Source: Leptospira ellinghausenii
Lineage (GTDB): Bacteria > Spirochaetota > Leptospiria > Leptospirales > Leptospiraceae
Assembly: GCF_003114815.1 (NCBI RefSeq)
Contig: NZ_BFAZ01000009.1
Coordinates: 124,001-188,000, forward strand
Direction of reading: 5' to 3'
Length of the DNA stretch: 64,000 nt
The translations under genes and the position numbers were made by a program. The notes below the pieces were generated by a model that worked only from the letters and a program-made list of their open reading frames with translations, was not told the origin of the DNA and made no database searches. This document shows, in pieces, positions 53,980 to 64,000 of the stretch; the first letter of the stretch is position 1; each line of letters opens with the position of its first letter.

Positions 53980-55107
53980 TTATTTGCCCTTTTGGTAGGC
54001 TGCTTCCACCAAAGGGATCGATAATTCCATCTCTTGGGTATCCCGTAATATCTTCAACCGTAAGACGCCCCCAAGACCAACAAGTCCCACTTGTTCTCGT
54101 AAATCGTTAATATGGCGTACAGAGAGTCCATTTGCGCCTTCAATGAAGTCATATCGACGTAAACCACCCTTCTCAGCTGCCGAATTGGGTTCTATGTCAT
54201 ACACAAGAACACCCACAGCATCGTTTGGAATTCCTAAGGATTTTCTGTGGTCTGGCAGAGGGGTTGTTGCCATCACACCGAGGGTAGCAGGACGAATGTT
54301 TTGGCCTACGTTTTGTTCAATTTGACGGAGCACTCTTTTTGCATAATTGATAGGAATGGCAAATCCAATCCCAGCACTGGCCCCACTTGAGGAACGAATC
54401 ATACGATTGATCCCAACAACCTCACCGTAAATATTAAGCAGCGGTCCTCCGCTGGAACCAGGATTGATTGCGGTATCGGTTTGGATATGGGTTTGGCCTG
54501 TTTCATCTAAGTCTTCCCTAGATTTTGCAGACACAACACCAACAGTGAAAGTTTTTTCTAAACCATAAGGCGAACCAACGGCAATGGCCCAATCTCCCAC
54601 TTCGATTTCATCAGAATTCCCTAAGAAGGCGGGAATGAATTTATCTTCGCTCGGTATTTTGAGAAGGGCTATGTCTGCCCGTTCATGGCTACCCACATAA
54701 CGTGCCGGGAAGATCCTTCCATCGGACATGATGATTTCGATGATCTCGGCATTTTTGATAACGTGGTAATTGGTAACAACAAACCCACGTTCATCAATGA
54801 TGAACCCACTGCCAATGGATGAAATTCGATCTTCCCGACTTTCGCCAAAAGCGTAAGGATGGAAAATCATTTCTGTTTTTTTGGTTCGGATTGAGACAAC
54901 AAATTGTTGGGCCTCTCGGTATACATTTCGAAAACTCGATTGGATTTGGATGGCTTGGCTCTGTTTGCTTGCAGAGATCGGTTTGGGAGAAGAAAAGAGT
55001 TTTGTGACAGCTGAACGAATCTCAGGGAAAAAAATTGCGAACAAAAGTACAAAGACTAAGGCAAAGTTAATGTAGACGACTGGTGGAATCGAATTTTTTC
55101 TTTCCAT
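53980..55107 (-). CDS. DegS/HtrA-like membrane-anchored serine protease
   Basis: 375 residues. One N-terminal transmembrane helix (about 11-28) anchors the protein; it is followed by a trypsin-like domain with H115 (NYHVI), D145 (ADIALLKI) and S219 (GSSGG) and a single PDZ domain (about 265-365). One helix and one PDZ match DegS rather than DegP, though spirochete members are often called HtrA. The expected role is degrading misfolded periplasmic proteins or a regulated cleavage of a membrane regulator (inference). The start has no clear ribosome-binding site; it is the first gene of the unit with the aminotransferase, murI and purM. The divergent lipoprotein gene begins within 70 bp. Confidence 0.9.
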   Translation of the reverse strand: MERKNSIPPVVYINFALVFVLLFAIFFPEIRSAVTKLFSSPKPISASKQSQAIQIQSSFRNVYREAQQFVVSIRTKKTEMIFHPYAFGESREDRISSIGSGFIIDERGFVVTNYHVIKNAEIIEIIMSDGRIFPARYVGSHERADIALLKIPSEDKFIPAFLGNSDEIEVGDWAIAVGSPYGLEKTFTVGVVSAKSREDLDETGQTHIQTDTAINPGSSGGPLLNIYGEVVGINRMIRSSSGASAGIGFAIPINYAKRVLRQIEQNVGQNIRPATLGVMATTPLPDHRKSLGIPNDAVGVLVYDIEPNSAAEKGGLRRYDFIEGANGLSVRHINDLREQVGLVGLGGVLRLKILRDTQEMELSIPLVEAAYQKGK

Positions 55108-55110
55108 AGA

Positions 55111-56196
55111 ATGCCAAAACCCCTTCCACTTTTGCCGATTCCACTCCCGTGTCGAACTAAAAAGAAGAAATTGATCATGACAATCTCGGTCTTTCCTTTT
55201 TTTCTCACTAGTTGTTTGCCCTATTTATACCACTTGGGGAAGGAACAATCTGCAATCATTTTAGGCAGAGAAAAAATCGAAATGGTATTAAACAAACCAA
55301 ACATCGATTCTAAAACAAAAGAAAAATTAAACTTAATCCGTGAAGTAAGGAAGTATGCCATCGAGGAACTTGCGCTAAACGAAAACGGTGGATTTGAATA
55401 CTTCACCAAACTTGAACGTGACGAGATCGGATGGAATGTCAGCGCTTCGGAATCCCTAGCTCTCAAATCCTATACTTGGTGGTTTCCCATTGCAGGAACA
55501 GTTCCTTACAAAGGGTTCTTCAATAAAGAGATGGCGATTGAGTTAGAAAATGAACTCAAAAATAAAGGGTATGATACAAGGATTCGTGCCATTGGTGGAT
55601 ACTCCACATTAGGTTGGTTTTCAGACCCTGTATTATCTCCACAACTAAGTTGGCCTGACCATCGTTTGGTGGGACTTGTCATCCACGAAATGGCACATGC
55701 AACTGCTTATTTGCCAGGTGATACCACACTAAATGAATCCTATGCAAGTTTCGTAGAAGAAATAGGAACTGAACGTTTTTATCTAAAAAAAGAAGGAGAA
55801 AAAAGTCCTCACTTAGAAAAATTCAAAAAAGAAAAAGCAAGAAGAGAAACTACCATCCAATTACTTAAATTTTATGCAGATCGCCTAAAAGAGATTTACG
55901 AAAGTGACAAAAATTCGGAATCCAAATTACTCTTAAAACAAAGTACAATCTCTCAATTCAAAAACAAAGTGATTGAAGATAAATTAATCCCAGAAGAAAA
56001 ATCAAAAGAATTTTTAGTGCGAGATTGGAACAATGAAGACTTTCTGGGAGCCCTTCGTTACCATTCTGGTGAAGTAAGTTTTAATCATCTATATGCAAAG
56101 GCAAATTATGATTTAAAATTATTCCACAAAGAAGTAAAAAATCTTTTTGATCTTCCTGAAGACTTACGGAAAGATTTTCTAAATCAATCCAATTAG
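55111..56196 (+). CDS. Predicted aminopeptidase lipoprotein (PF10023/COG4324-like)
   Basis: 361 residues in the longest form. HEMAHAT (about 195-201) and NESYASFVEEIG (about 209-220) match the zinc-binding and third-ligand motifs of the putative aminopeptidase family COG4324. A lipoprotein signal precedes it: FFLTSC, lipidation at the Cys. The start is open: ATG 55111 gives a Pro-rich, Lys-rich leader; ATG 55177 begins right before the hydrophobic core but lacks a positively charged n-region; TTG 55132 lies between. No strong ribosome-binding site decides it. The protein faces the periplasm or surface. It ends in a four-base overlap with the huge convergent gene. Confidence 0.75.
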   Translation: MPKPLPLLPIPLPCRTKKKKLIMTISVFPFFLTSCLPYLYHLGKEQSAIILGREKIEMVLNKPNIDSKTKEKLNLIREVRKYAIEELALNENGGFEYFTKLERDEIGWNVSASESLALKSYTWWFPIAGTVPYKGFFNKEMAIELENELKNKGYDTRIRAIGGYSTLGWFSDPVLSPQLSWPDHRLVGLVIHEMAHATAYLPGDTTLNESYASFVEEIGTERFYLKKEGEKSPHLEKFKKEKARRETTIQLLKFYADRLKEIYESDKNSESKLLLKQSTISQFKNKVIEDKLIPEEKSKEFLVRDWNNEDFLGALRYHSGEVSFNHLYAKANYDLKLFHKEVKNLFDLPEDLRKDFLNQSN

Positions 56197-59100
56197 TCTT
56201 CAATCATTGCAGAAGTATAAAGTCGATACCCAATCCAATTTCGATCATCCATAGAATATGATTTTGCTGCATTTTTACCTTCAATTAAACGGATGTGTAA
56301 AGGTTTTTCCAACTCTTCTTTGGCCAGAAATTGACGGATAAAATATAAATTATGAACTCCATTTTGATTACCAGAGTGTAAGACAAATAAACCTTTGTTT
56401 TGTTGTCCCAAATAGTAGGCTATGCCACTAAAATCATTGGTAAATTGCAAAGAAGGTCCAATTTTCTGATTTGCATACACAATTGCGGTTTGTGAAGATT
56501 TGGATTTTGTATCCATTAATGGATGTGAATCTAAACATAAATAATTGAAAGAACACCAACCCAATTCCGAAAAATCTACTTTGAATGAAGATTCAATATC
56601 TTTTACACCATTTGTTTCCCACTGCACCAAACCTGCACTGATCTCATTTTCCAATGAATTACGAAATCCTAATGTTGTTACCTTGGGATTTTTTGGAGAA
56701 ATGTCTTTAAATTTAAGACTAGGGTTTGTTAAAAAATCGGAAACGGCAGAAACAGAATAATACTCTGTATCGGGAATTGCAAATGGAACCACTGAATGGA
56801 TTCCTGAGGCAAATAGATAATGACGATTTTTCTGGTTTAATCGTAAATTAGTTCTATATTTATCGGCCAAAGATTCTCTTAAGATAACTTCTTGGTTACC
56901 TGATTCCGAGGAACGAAAGTATCTCACCAATTCTCTATAGAGTAATTTATTATCAGGGAACAATTCCCTACCCAAAGACTTACCTTGTGCAAAACTTAAT
57001 AGATACGTTTTACGTCCCAAATCAAAAATACCATGGAACTCTTGATTGGTTACCATTTTCTTTTTTAAACGTTCTGCAAATAAATCAAAGTTTGGGAGAT
57101 GTTTGAGGTAAAGGTCTTGGTTTGAAAATCTTTCTGAAGTATAACGAAAAATTTCTCTTGCGATCGCAATATCAAAAAAACTTTCCGAGTTATTTTTCTC
57201 TAAACATTTTTGCAACAGGTAGTAGAATAAGAATTCGTATTCTGACTTTAACTCAGGGCTTATGAATTCATTGCGATTTCTTCTATTGAAATCATTAAGT
57301 AAGGAAATGTATTCTTCTGGTTTCTTAGATAAAGCAGATTCATAAACTTTGCTAAATAGATTCCCTGATCGAACTTCTTTTTTGGATTGGTTTCTTAAAT
57401 AATCTCGCTTCCATAAAAAATCTGTCCACTTTGTGACCCAAAAAACATTCCCTTCCCCCAATTCAGAATGAGTATGCTGGATTTTAGAAACCAATTGTTC
57501 TGCCAATTCCCAATCACCACGTAAGTACAGCGCTTTTGCCAATTCCAACTGAAAAAATAACGATCTATAAGTTCGTCCTTCGTTTTGTTCCATCTGTAAA
57601 AGTAATTCAAACAATGAATTCACTTCTTGGTTCTTTTGGAACGGTATAGATCGTAAAATCATATGAAAGAACAAAGTTCGATTTAAATGGGAGAGTTTTG
57701 ATAGAACAGATTGTCCGTTTGTCAAATATTCAGGTGTTAAAGCTAAAACTTCTGAATACCCAGTTTGTAACTGTTCTTTCCAAGTTGTATATAACCTTAA
57801 ACGATAAGTATCATATATGGAATCAGAATATCCAAATTTTGTAAAATCTCTGGATAGGATTTTTTCATCAAACATGTTCCAATCTTTTTTGAATCCATAA
57901 TTATATGCAGATGTGGAAGTAAGATTCGTAAGATATATCTCTTTATCACCGAATACAAATGCTTTGTGAAAGAAAATTTCCAAAATTCGATTCTTTAAGA
58001 CATTTTTTTCTTTGGATGTCTTTACCAGTTTAGCCAATTTTTTAGTTTGTTCGTCAGCTTCCACAAACATATAATTTTGGATATATAAACTTCCCAATCG
58101 ATATGCTTGCAAAAACGGATCTTCTTCTCTTTCAACTTTTATTCGCAATTCATCCTTTGAATTAAAATCTCTTAGTTTTCCAGTTCTTAATTGTGAATAA
58201 AATTCAAGAGCACCTAAGTAAGTATCTCTTTCTTCACCAATGAAATCGGATGGTTTATAACCACAATCTTCCTTCTCCTTAGTAGAAAAACAGGATACTA
58301 AAAATTCATAACGAACTTGGTTTTGGAATGGTAAATCTTTGTACTTTCTCCAAAGAGGGCGAAATATCGAACGTTTGGGAATGTTTGGGAATATTTCTGC
58401 ACGTATCCTTGCCAATCTCAACTCCAAGGAAGGTAATAAGGGACTACCATCATCTAACAAAGTAGATGCGGTATAATAATTTTCATATGCCTCATTCAAT
58501 TCTTTTGATTTTTCATTTTGGTATCCAAGATCGATAAATGATTTTGCTGTTTCTATCAAACTTTCAGATGATATAGAAAACGGTTTCCAATTTCCTATAA
58601 AAATCTGATTGTCTTTTTTTAAGTACTGTTCCAGTTTCGAAGGAGTAAAATCTGAATTTTTATCTTCTTTAAATGAAACTATATTCTGAATTCTTTTGGT
58701 TCTTAAGATTTCATAAATGAGTCCAATTTGATTCCACTGTGATTCTGTTTTAAAGTTACTCAGATCAAAACCGACAATGGATATCTCAGAACCACTTCCT
58801 TGGAACAATTCTCTGAGTGGTAAAACTTGTGAAAGTTCATCACCAAACAAGCTTGTTTGACGGCTTAAATTTTCCTTAGATACCAAATAATCTGTATCGG
58901 AAAGTAAAATTCCTAAATTGCCTTTTGGCACCGCACGGATATGGGTGTCCTTCTTAAGTTCCTGTTTCTCTCCGTAAACAGTTACCCATTTAAATCGACG
59001 CTCATTCCGTTCACTGAATAATTGGATATGATTACGATCAAATATAACAGTTGGATACCGCTCTTTTTGTTTGCTTAATTCAATTAGTTTCTGAAGAGTT

Positions 59101-62100
59101 TCTCCTTTGTTTTGTTTTCCCAATAATTGGATTTTTGGCGACGTGGGATTCATATTGGGTAAACACAAACCCAACTCTTGTTTTTCATCACATTTTGTAT
59201 GAACAATTTTCCCATCTTGCCAGTAGAAAGTATGGATTGTGTTTCCGAATTGGTAATATCCATTCCAATCTGGGAAATAGGATTCACTAACAGCTCGTCT
59301 AGGCTCAAAAAAAGCAGTCCGTTCGGGAGATACAGATTTTAGTTTACCTATGATTTTACCTAATTTAGCCGATTCTTCATTTTCTTGTTTTAAGAGTGGC
59401 CTAATATCTTCGCGTTTGATTGTTTTTTCAATGATTTGATTTGATACTTTTTTATAACCTTTATACCATCTCAAAAGATCTTGGTAATTTAAATTGAGTT
59501 TTGAATCTTCAAACTCAAATTGTGCGGATATTAGATCTCTAAAAATTTCCAAACTTCTGTAATTTTCCCAAAGATTTACTATTGGATTTATTTCTGAATT
59601 CTTCAAATGAATCTCTGAAAAAGTTTGAATGAAATTTTCCAACCTAACCTTAGGAGTGAACATTCTGACTGATAAGTTTGATTGGTAAGACTGTAATGCT
59701 TCTTTTAAATATGGATCTGAGTTAGAGGGATTTTGTGAAACTTTGGTTTGCCATTTTGTTCGCATTACGTTCGACCAAAACTTTTCTTCATCCAATCGAA
59801 ATTCAAATGCCAATTCAGCGGTTTCTTTCCATTTTTTCTCTGCCATGATATTGTCACCTAACATCATATAAATAGAATATAGGTTTAATAAAACACGCAC
59901 TCTAGTTTGTCTTGAAATGGGATCACTCACCAGACCGATTAATTTTGGATCAACTAGTCCTGGATTTTCTAATAATGGAATTGCTTCTGCTAATTGCGGT
60001 AAATATTCTTTTCCTTCTCTTTCATTTTGGAGAGCTAAATAATACAATCCAAGTCCATAGTATAAATCAAAATTTGGATTTGTTATCCTGAAGTTAATTT
60101 CACAGGTTTCATTCGCAAGTTTACAATTTTTTAACTCTCTGTTTTTCCAGGAATTTAAGTCTTCGAAATATGATTTCAAAGTAATTTTTTTATATGGTTC
60201 CGATAGGTTATCAGTTTCTTGTACAACAAAAGCAGAATGACTATAATTATGAAAGACTCGGTCTAAATCCTTGTTAGATGCAGATTCAAGTAAATAATCA
60301 ACTAACTCTCGGTAACGATCATTTGCTTCACTTGGCAAATTACTTCTTTGGTATATCTGCGCTTCTACCTGTCTTGATTTTGCTAGTATATTTTTTCCAA
60401 TGATCGTTCCATCTAAACCTTCCGAGGTTATTAATTTATTCCTAATTTGGATTTCGTTGAGAGCGGAAACATATTCCTCTTGTTCAATATGATTTTCTAT
60501 CCGAACACCAAGAGTTAACAAATATTTAAAGTCATTTGGGAATTCGCCAGGAAAACGACCATCACCAATCACACGTACGTTATCACCTAAAAATAGATTC
60601 CAAGGACTCCATTTTTTCCATCGCGAATAAAGGGATACATTCGTTGATTTATATTCTGATTCTGCCAAATGTAACATCTGATAAGAGTCCCGAAATCTTC
60701 CACTTTTCTGAAAGGCAATCGCGAGATAATTGGATAAGTTTATTGGACTTATGAATTTTACATCCTTGTTATAAGCAATGGCTGTTTGAAATGAGACAAT
60801 CGAATCTTCATAAAGACCAAACTCCAATTCAGATAAACCACGTAACGCAAAGAGTAATGCTAATTTGGATCGTATTGCATTCAATTGCGCTTGTGTAATT
60901 GAATTTGGATCTTGGGCATACTGGTTTACAAATTGATAGTATTCATTTTTAAAATATATATCGATTGATTTTGAAAATTGTTCAGATGCCTTTTTGTATT
61001 GTCCCTGGTAGATCAGGGATTTACCATAATTAAAACGATAGATTGCTTCTTGTTTATAACCTTCGAATTGGTTTTTGGAAGACAAAGTTGAAGAATTATC
61101 TTCCACTTTACGATAACTTTCATTGGCTTTTGGATAATTGTTTAATAAAAAATAATTATTCCCTAAATTAAGATTTAAATCAGATATTACTTTCTTATTA
61201 GGATACTCATCTCCAAGAAACACCAAGATTTGATTATATAACTCAATATTTGCTTCTAAATTTTTATCTGGAAAATATTTCTTATATAAACTTTCGTAAA
61301 CTTCAAAATCAACATTCCCTGAATTGGGGTCCTTTTGTAGTTTCATCAAATCTACATATTGGTATAACCAACCTAGCAATTGGTAAGCATCATAATGAGT
61401 GGGATCTGCATAAATGATCCATCGTAATTCTAATTCTGCACGTTTGAAATTTTCTAATATTTCGGCTTTTCGCACATCAGTCATCGTACCAGTAGAATAA
61501 TAATACGATTCATAGGTAACATACTTATTGATTAGGTAATATGAATAACCATATAGCGTAGCTAAATCTAAATATGGCCGAGCCCTAGGTACCGCTTGTT
61601 TATAATATAACTCTGTCCAATTGAGAGCTTTTCCAGATAGGACTTCAATTTTTTCAAAATCTTTGATATTTACAATGTTTCGGACTAGTTCCCTATCTGT
61701 AACGATGGAAGTGATATTGGCTAAATTCCCAATGACATTGAGTTTATCTTTACTTAAAATATTGATTTGATTGAGTAACGCACGTTCTTCTTCTTCTCGA
61801 ATTTTTTTTCCGTAACTAAAAATGGTATCTACCATTTTCCGTTGGTAATAAATTGCATATTCTTTGTATAAGGAATCCAAATATAAATTCCTAGTTTTGA
61901 CTAGAAACATGTTTTGGTTATTAAAGAAATAGTGAAACGAAGATTGTAGCAAATCTCCAATTCTTTCAAATTCCACTGCCTTGTTTTCAAAATAAAAAAA
62001 GGCACTTTTGATGTCTTCAGCGCCCAAATCAACACCGAGTAATGGATCATAAAACTCTAAATAAATTTTTAAGTTTCTCAAAGCATCAGAAGTATTACCG

Positions 62101-64000
62101 GCAGCTTTTTGATTATAATATTTTAGCAAGTTGGCACGTAACAAAATTGGGTTTTTGTATTCTGCCATATAACTTCTAGTTTCAAAAACAGATGGTTTCC
62201 CTGGTGGTTCCAAATCAATTTGAAGAGGGATAGGAATGATTGAGTCGAGTGTAAGATTCGATTCATTATAACGTCTTAAATCAGAAAGTGCCTTTGCCTT
62301 AATGTATAAAAGTGTATGCCTGAATACATTTTGTTTCTCACTTTCCTTCGAATCCAAAATGGAATTTACATAAGAAAGTATAACTTCACTATTTTTGTTA
62401 TCTGAAATTTTGGAGATAACATCCTCTAAAAGGTAACGAAGGTCCCTTTTTCGATCATTTGAAAAACTATGATTCAGATCGCTCAAATAAAGGGACTTTT
62501 CTTTTTCCCAGGTATCGATCATTTCCTCATAAAGCTTGGAAAGTTGGTAGGTGTTCGGATTAAAATCGTAACCACCTAACCTTCTTTTAATTTCATCAAT
62601 CTGATGGTAACTTGGATAAGTTTGGTAAATTTTGAATAATACTTCTTTTGCGTTCGTTATTTGTTTTTCATTTTCTAAATAATCAGCATACAGATGATAA
62701 AGCATTGCTTCACCATCTGTAGGAAATTTTAATTCTGAGGATTGTCGTATTTCATTTAAAAGGTTAAAAGTCGAGCGAGTTTGTTTTGCTTCATTCCATT
62801 TGATAAGGATGATTGCAAATATATTCTTATCTAATTCTACTTTTCTTTTGTATTCGCGAATCAACTGTAGTGCTTCTTCATTTTTACCGATGCGTTTTAA
62901 GGTTGCATATTTTAATAAAGAAACCTGCGCTTCATAGATTGGATACAATGGATCTTCTGAATAAAATAATTCTACTGAGTCTAATGCCAAGAAGTAAGAT
63001 TCAATACTTTGACCTGGAGCCAAAAATTTAGAATATTGGTATTGTTCTTTTATATTGGGTTGTTTCGGAATGGATCCGTTCTCAGGTATAAAATAGATAT
63101 TGATGGCATTAAAATAAGATGCCGAAAATAATATTGACCCACCATTAAAATTTGAGTACCGAACATCAAAATTTGATGTTTCTCCAGAAGATAAAACTCT
63201 TTCTTCGCCTGTAGATAAATTTTTCTTAACAAGCAAACTATGGTCTCTTTCATCTAACCGACCATTTCCATTTGTATCTTTTCGGATAGATGAGAAGTAT
63301 AAGTTTTTTGATCGGTTATCAATTGTAGGCGAAAAGTCGAGGTATTGATCGTTTGTGATTCGTTTGGTGTTTCCATCCGCTAATTGAATTTGATAAATCT
63401 CACCAAATTTGTTCTCGTTATAAGAAACAACTAATACCGATTGTCCGTCAGAAGAAACATAAGGTGAAGTTACTCCCATCGAAGTGATTTGTTTGATTTG
63501 AGTTGGTTTATCAAGTTGGATGGAACATAAATTTGGTAAGCCTGGAGTGAATCTATCTGAAATGAAATAAATTGTTTTACCATCAGGGGACCAAACAGGA
63601 TCAGTATCGATAATACCTTTATGGTATTCTCCTTTTTGATTAGGTAAATTTGTTAAATTGATAAACTCATCATTGATAAATCGATGACCTTTCAAATATT
63701 CTTGGATCCACTCTTCTGGTTCGATTTGTAATAATATCAAATCACCTTCGGAATCAAATTCCTCTGAAACAAAAACTAAATATTTTCCATCTGGTGAAAT
63801 TGCTGGTTTTGATTCGGAAAAAGGATTATCTGTGATTGGAACAACAATTGAACTTTGTAAATCACGAAACCAAACATCAAAATTTCCCTTTTGGTCTGTT
63901 GCGTAAAAAAGATACCTTCCATCTTTAGTCGTTGAGCTATATAGATTATTCCCCCTTTGCACTGTTAAAGGGAATGGTTTTGATTGTGTTGGTGAAAAAT
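56193..64000 (-). CDS. Giant TolB-propeller/TPR protein with two degenerate CHAT-like modules (partial)
   Basis: The frame is open through the right edge, so the N-terminus is missing; at least 2600 residues are seen. From the GTG at 63962 the first ~310 residues read as a TolB-like propeller with repeated blades of the type SPDGKYLVFVSE, SPDGKTIYFISD and ISDRF. Helical repeats, many TPR-like (for instance AIYRFNYGKSLIYQGQYKKASEQF), fill about 330-1500. A beta-rich CHAT-like module appears around 1560-1790 and a second at the C-terminus (about 2330-2589), where SGIHSVVPFAIPDTEYYSV and NWIGYRLYTSAMIED match the CHAT opening and end. The catalytic His and Cys motifs of CHAT proteases are not visible, so both are probably pseudo-enzymes. 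No signal is visible within the window. Function unknown. Confidence 0.7.
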   Translation of the reverse strand, partial: FSPTQSKPFPLTVQRGNNLYSSTTKDGRYLFYATDQKGNFDVWFRDLQSSIVVPITDNPFSESKPAISPDGKYLVFVSEEFDSEGDLILLQIEPEEWIQEYLKGHRFINDEFINLTNLPNQKGEYHKGIIDTDPVWSPDGKTIYFISDRFTPGLPNLCSIQLDKPTQIKQITSMGVTSPYVSSDGQSVLVVSYNENKFGEIYQIQLADGNTKRITNDQYLDFSPTIDNRSKNLYFSSIRKDTNGNGRLDERDHSLLVKKNLSTGEERVLSSGETSNFDVRYSNFNGGSILFSASYFNAINIYFIPENGSIPKQPNIKEQYQYSKFLAPGQSIESYFLALDSVELFYSEDPLYPIYEAQVSLLKYATLKRIGKNEEALQLIREYKRKVELDKNIFAIILIKWNEAKQTRSTFNLLNEIRQSSELKFPTDGEAMLYHLYADYLENEKQITNAKEVLFKIYQTYPSYHQIDEIKRRLGGYDFNPNTYQLSKLYEEMIDTWEKEKSLYLSDLNHSFSNDRKRDLRYLLEDVISKISDNKNSEVILSYVNSILDSKESEKQNVFRHTLLYIKAKALSDLRRYNESNLTLDSIIPIPLQIDLEPPGKPSVFETRSYMAEYKNPILLRANLLKYYNQKAAGNTSDALRNLKIYLEFYDPLLGVDLGAEDIKSAFFYFENKAVEFERIGDLLQSSFHYFFNNQNMFLVKTRNLYLDSLYKEYAIYYQRKMVDTIFSYGKKIREEEERALLNQINILSKDKLNVIGNLANITSIVTDRELVRNIVNIKDFEKIEVLSGKALNWTELYYKQAVPRARPYLDLATLYGYSYYLINKYVTYESYYYSTGTMTDVRKAEILENFKRAELELRWIIYADPTHYDAYQLLGWLYQYVDLMKLQKDPNSGNVDFEVYESLYKKYFPDKNLEANIELYNQILVFLGDEYPNKKVISDLNLNLGNNYFLLNNYPKANESYRKVEDNSSTLSSKNQFEGYKQEAIYRFNYGKSLIYQGQYKKASEQFSKSIDIYFKNEYYQFVNQYAQDPNSITQAQLNAIRSKLALLFALRGLSELEFGLYEDSIVSFQTAIAYNKDVKFISPINLSNYLAIAFQKSGRFRDSYQMLHLAESEYKSTNVSLYSRWKKWSPWNLFLGDNVRVIGDGRFPGEFPNDFKYLLTLGVRIENHIEQEEYVSALNEIQIRNKLITSEGLDGTIIGKNILAKSRQVEAQIYQRSNLPSEANDRYRELVDYLLESASNKDLDRVFHNYSHSAFVVQETDNLSEPYKKITLKSYFEDLNSWKNRELKNCKLANETCEINFRITNPNFDLYYGLGLYYLALQNEREGKEYLPQLAEAIPLLENPGLVDPKLIGLVSDPISRQTRVRVLLNLYSIYMMLGDNIMAEKKWKETAELAFEFRLDEEKFWSNVMRTKWQTKVSQNPSNSDPYLKEALQSYQSNLSVRMFTPKVRLENFIQTFSEIHLKNSEINPIVNLWENYRSLEIFRDLISAQFEFEDSKLNLNYQDLLRWYKGYKKVSNQIIEKTIKREDIRPLLKQENEESAKLGKIIGKLKSVSPERTAFFEPRRAVSESYFPDWNGYYQFGNTIHTFYWQDGKIVHTKCDEKQELGLCLPNMNPTSPKIQLLGKQNKGETLQKLIELSKQKERYPTVIFDRNHIQLFSERNERRFKWVTVYGEKQELKKDTHIRAVPKGNLGILLSDTDYLVSKENLSRQTSLFGDELSQVLPLRELFQGSGSEISIVGFDLSNFKTESQWNQIGLIYEILRTKRIQNIVSFKEDKNSDFTPSKLEQYLKKDNQIFIGNWKPFSISSESLIETAKSFIDLGYQNEKSKELNEAYENYYTASTLLDDGSPLLPSLELRLARIRAEIFPNIPKRSIFRPLWRKYKDLPFQNQVRYEFLVSCFSTKEKEDCGYKPSDFIGEERDTYLGALEFYSQLRTGKLRDFNSKDELRIKVEREEDPFLQAYRLGSLYIQNYMFVEADEQTKKLAKLVKTSKEKNVLKNRILEIFFHKAFVFGDKEIYLTNLTSTSAYNYGFKKDWNMFDEKILSRDFTKFGYSDSIYDTYRLRLYTTWKEQLQTGYSEVLALTPEYLTNGQSVLSKLSHLNRTLFFHMILRSIPFQKNQEVNSLFELLLQMEQNEGRTYRSLFFQLELAKALYLRGDWELAEQLVSKIQHTHSELGEGNVFWVTKWTDFLWKRDYLRNQSKKEVRSGNLFSKVYESALSKKPEEYISLLNDFNRRNRNEFISPELKSEYEFLFYYLLQKCLEKNNSESFFDIAIAREIFRYTSERFSNQDLYLKHLPNFDLFAERLKKKMVTNQEFHGIFDLGRKTYLLSFAQGKSLGRELFPDNKLLYRELVRYFRSSESGNQEVILRESLADKYRTNLRLNQKNRHYLFASGIHSVVPFAIPDTEYYSVSAVSDFLTNPSLKFKDISPKNPKVTTLGFRNSLENEISAGLVQWETNGVKDIESSFKVDFSELGWCSFNYLCLDSHPLMDTKSKSSQTAIVYANQKIGPSLQFTNDFSGIAYYLGQQNKGLFVLHSGNQNGVHNLYFIRQFLAKEELEKPLHIRLIEGKNAAKSYSMDDRNWIGYRLYTSAMIED

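Noticed and set aside
1..64000. CRISPR arrays, insertion sequences, transposases, tRNA or rRNA genes
   Set aside because: No clustered direct repeats with spacers, no transposase-like translation and no gap long enough to hold such genes unnoticed; short tRNA-size matches cannot be fully excluded by eye.

Overview
The window reads as a gene-dense, AT-rich stretch of a Leptospira chromosome, probably from the saprophytic branch. The genus call rests on three things: the spirochete-specific flagellar gene flbB beside fliI/fliJ, the order flhF-flhG-small membrane protein-fliA-fapA, and several lipoproteins with loose spirochete-type lipoboxes. The free-living habit is an inference from the many sensor, chemotaxis and phosphatase proteins. 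No rRNA, tRNA, CRISPR array, transposase or prophage gene was seen. No gap longer than about 300 bases lacks a gene; the largest (29181-29455) holds an inverted repeat and AT-rich promoter-like DNA.

Layout. 1-7454: a partial cyclase-like DUF3095 gene, a GH3 glycosidase, a PilZ-like membrane protein, murA with an Asp-type active site, a polyferredoxin, a small Cys/His protein with its own promoter and terminator, and a lipoprotein. 7531-21171: the flagellar block. fliI, fliJ and flbB lie on the + strand, but a 3.2 kb opposite-strand gene for a sensor kinase/receiver/SpoIIE phosphatase fusion sits between fliI and fliJ. Then a long minus-strand string runs flhF, flhG, a small membrane protein, fliA, fapA, two uncharacterised genes, remA-like and gmk. 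21353-25556: a split MnmC pair for tRNA wobble modification, lpxK, hisE and a thioredoxin-like protein. 25600-28907: ugd plus a Wzt/Wzm-type polysaccharide exporter. 29456-41050: envelope and signalling genes, comprising two probable outer-membrane proteins, HEAT-repeat and receiver proteins whose reading frames overlap, glycogen phosphorylase, DUF192, a crotonase, a SpoIIE phosphatase and a zinc-protease-like lipoprotein.

41148-50850: a compact chemosensory operon (mcp, cheW, cheA, cheB, a pseudo-receiver/ATPase protein, two cheY, a PAS histidine kinase). Its genes overlap or nearly abut, so it is probably one transcript. CheA has no recognisable P2 domain; a linker with five spaced EEFGLF-like motifs lies in its place. 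The neighbouring GHKL protein has a receiver fold without the phosphorylation residues. This cluster is the best candidate for an unusual system. No cheR or cheD is present, so receptor methylation must depend on genes elsewhere.

50840-56196: purM, murI, an aminotransferase, a DegS-like anchored protease and a DUF-type aminopeptidase lipoprotein. 56193-64000: one enormous gene, cut by the right edge, encoding a TolB-like propeller, a very long helical/TPR region and two degenerate CHAT-like modules.

Limits: all calls come from reading translations and motifs by eye. No homology search, structure prediction or promoter scoring was run.
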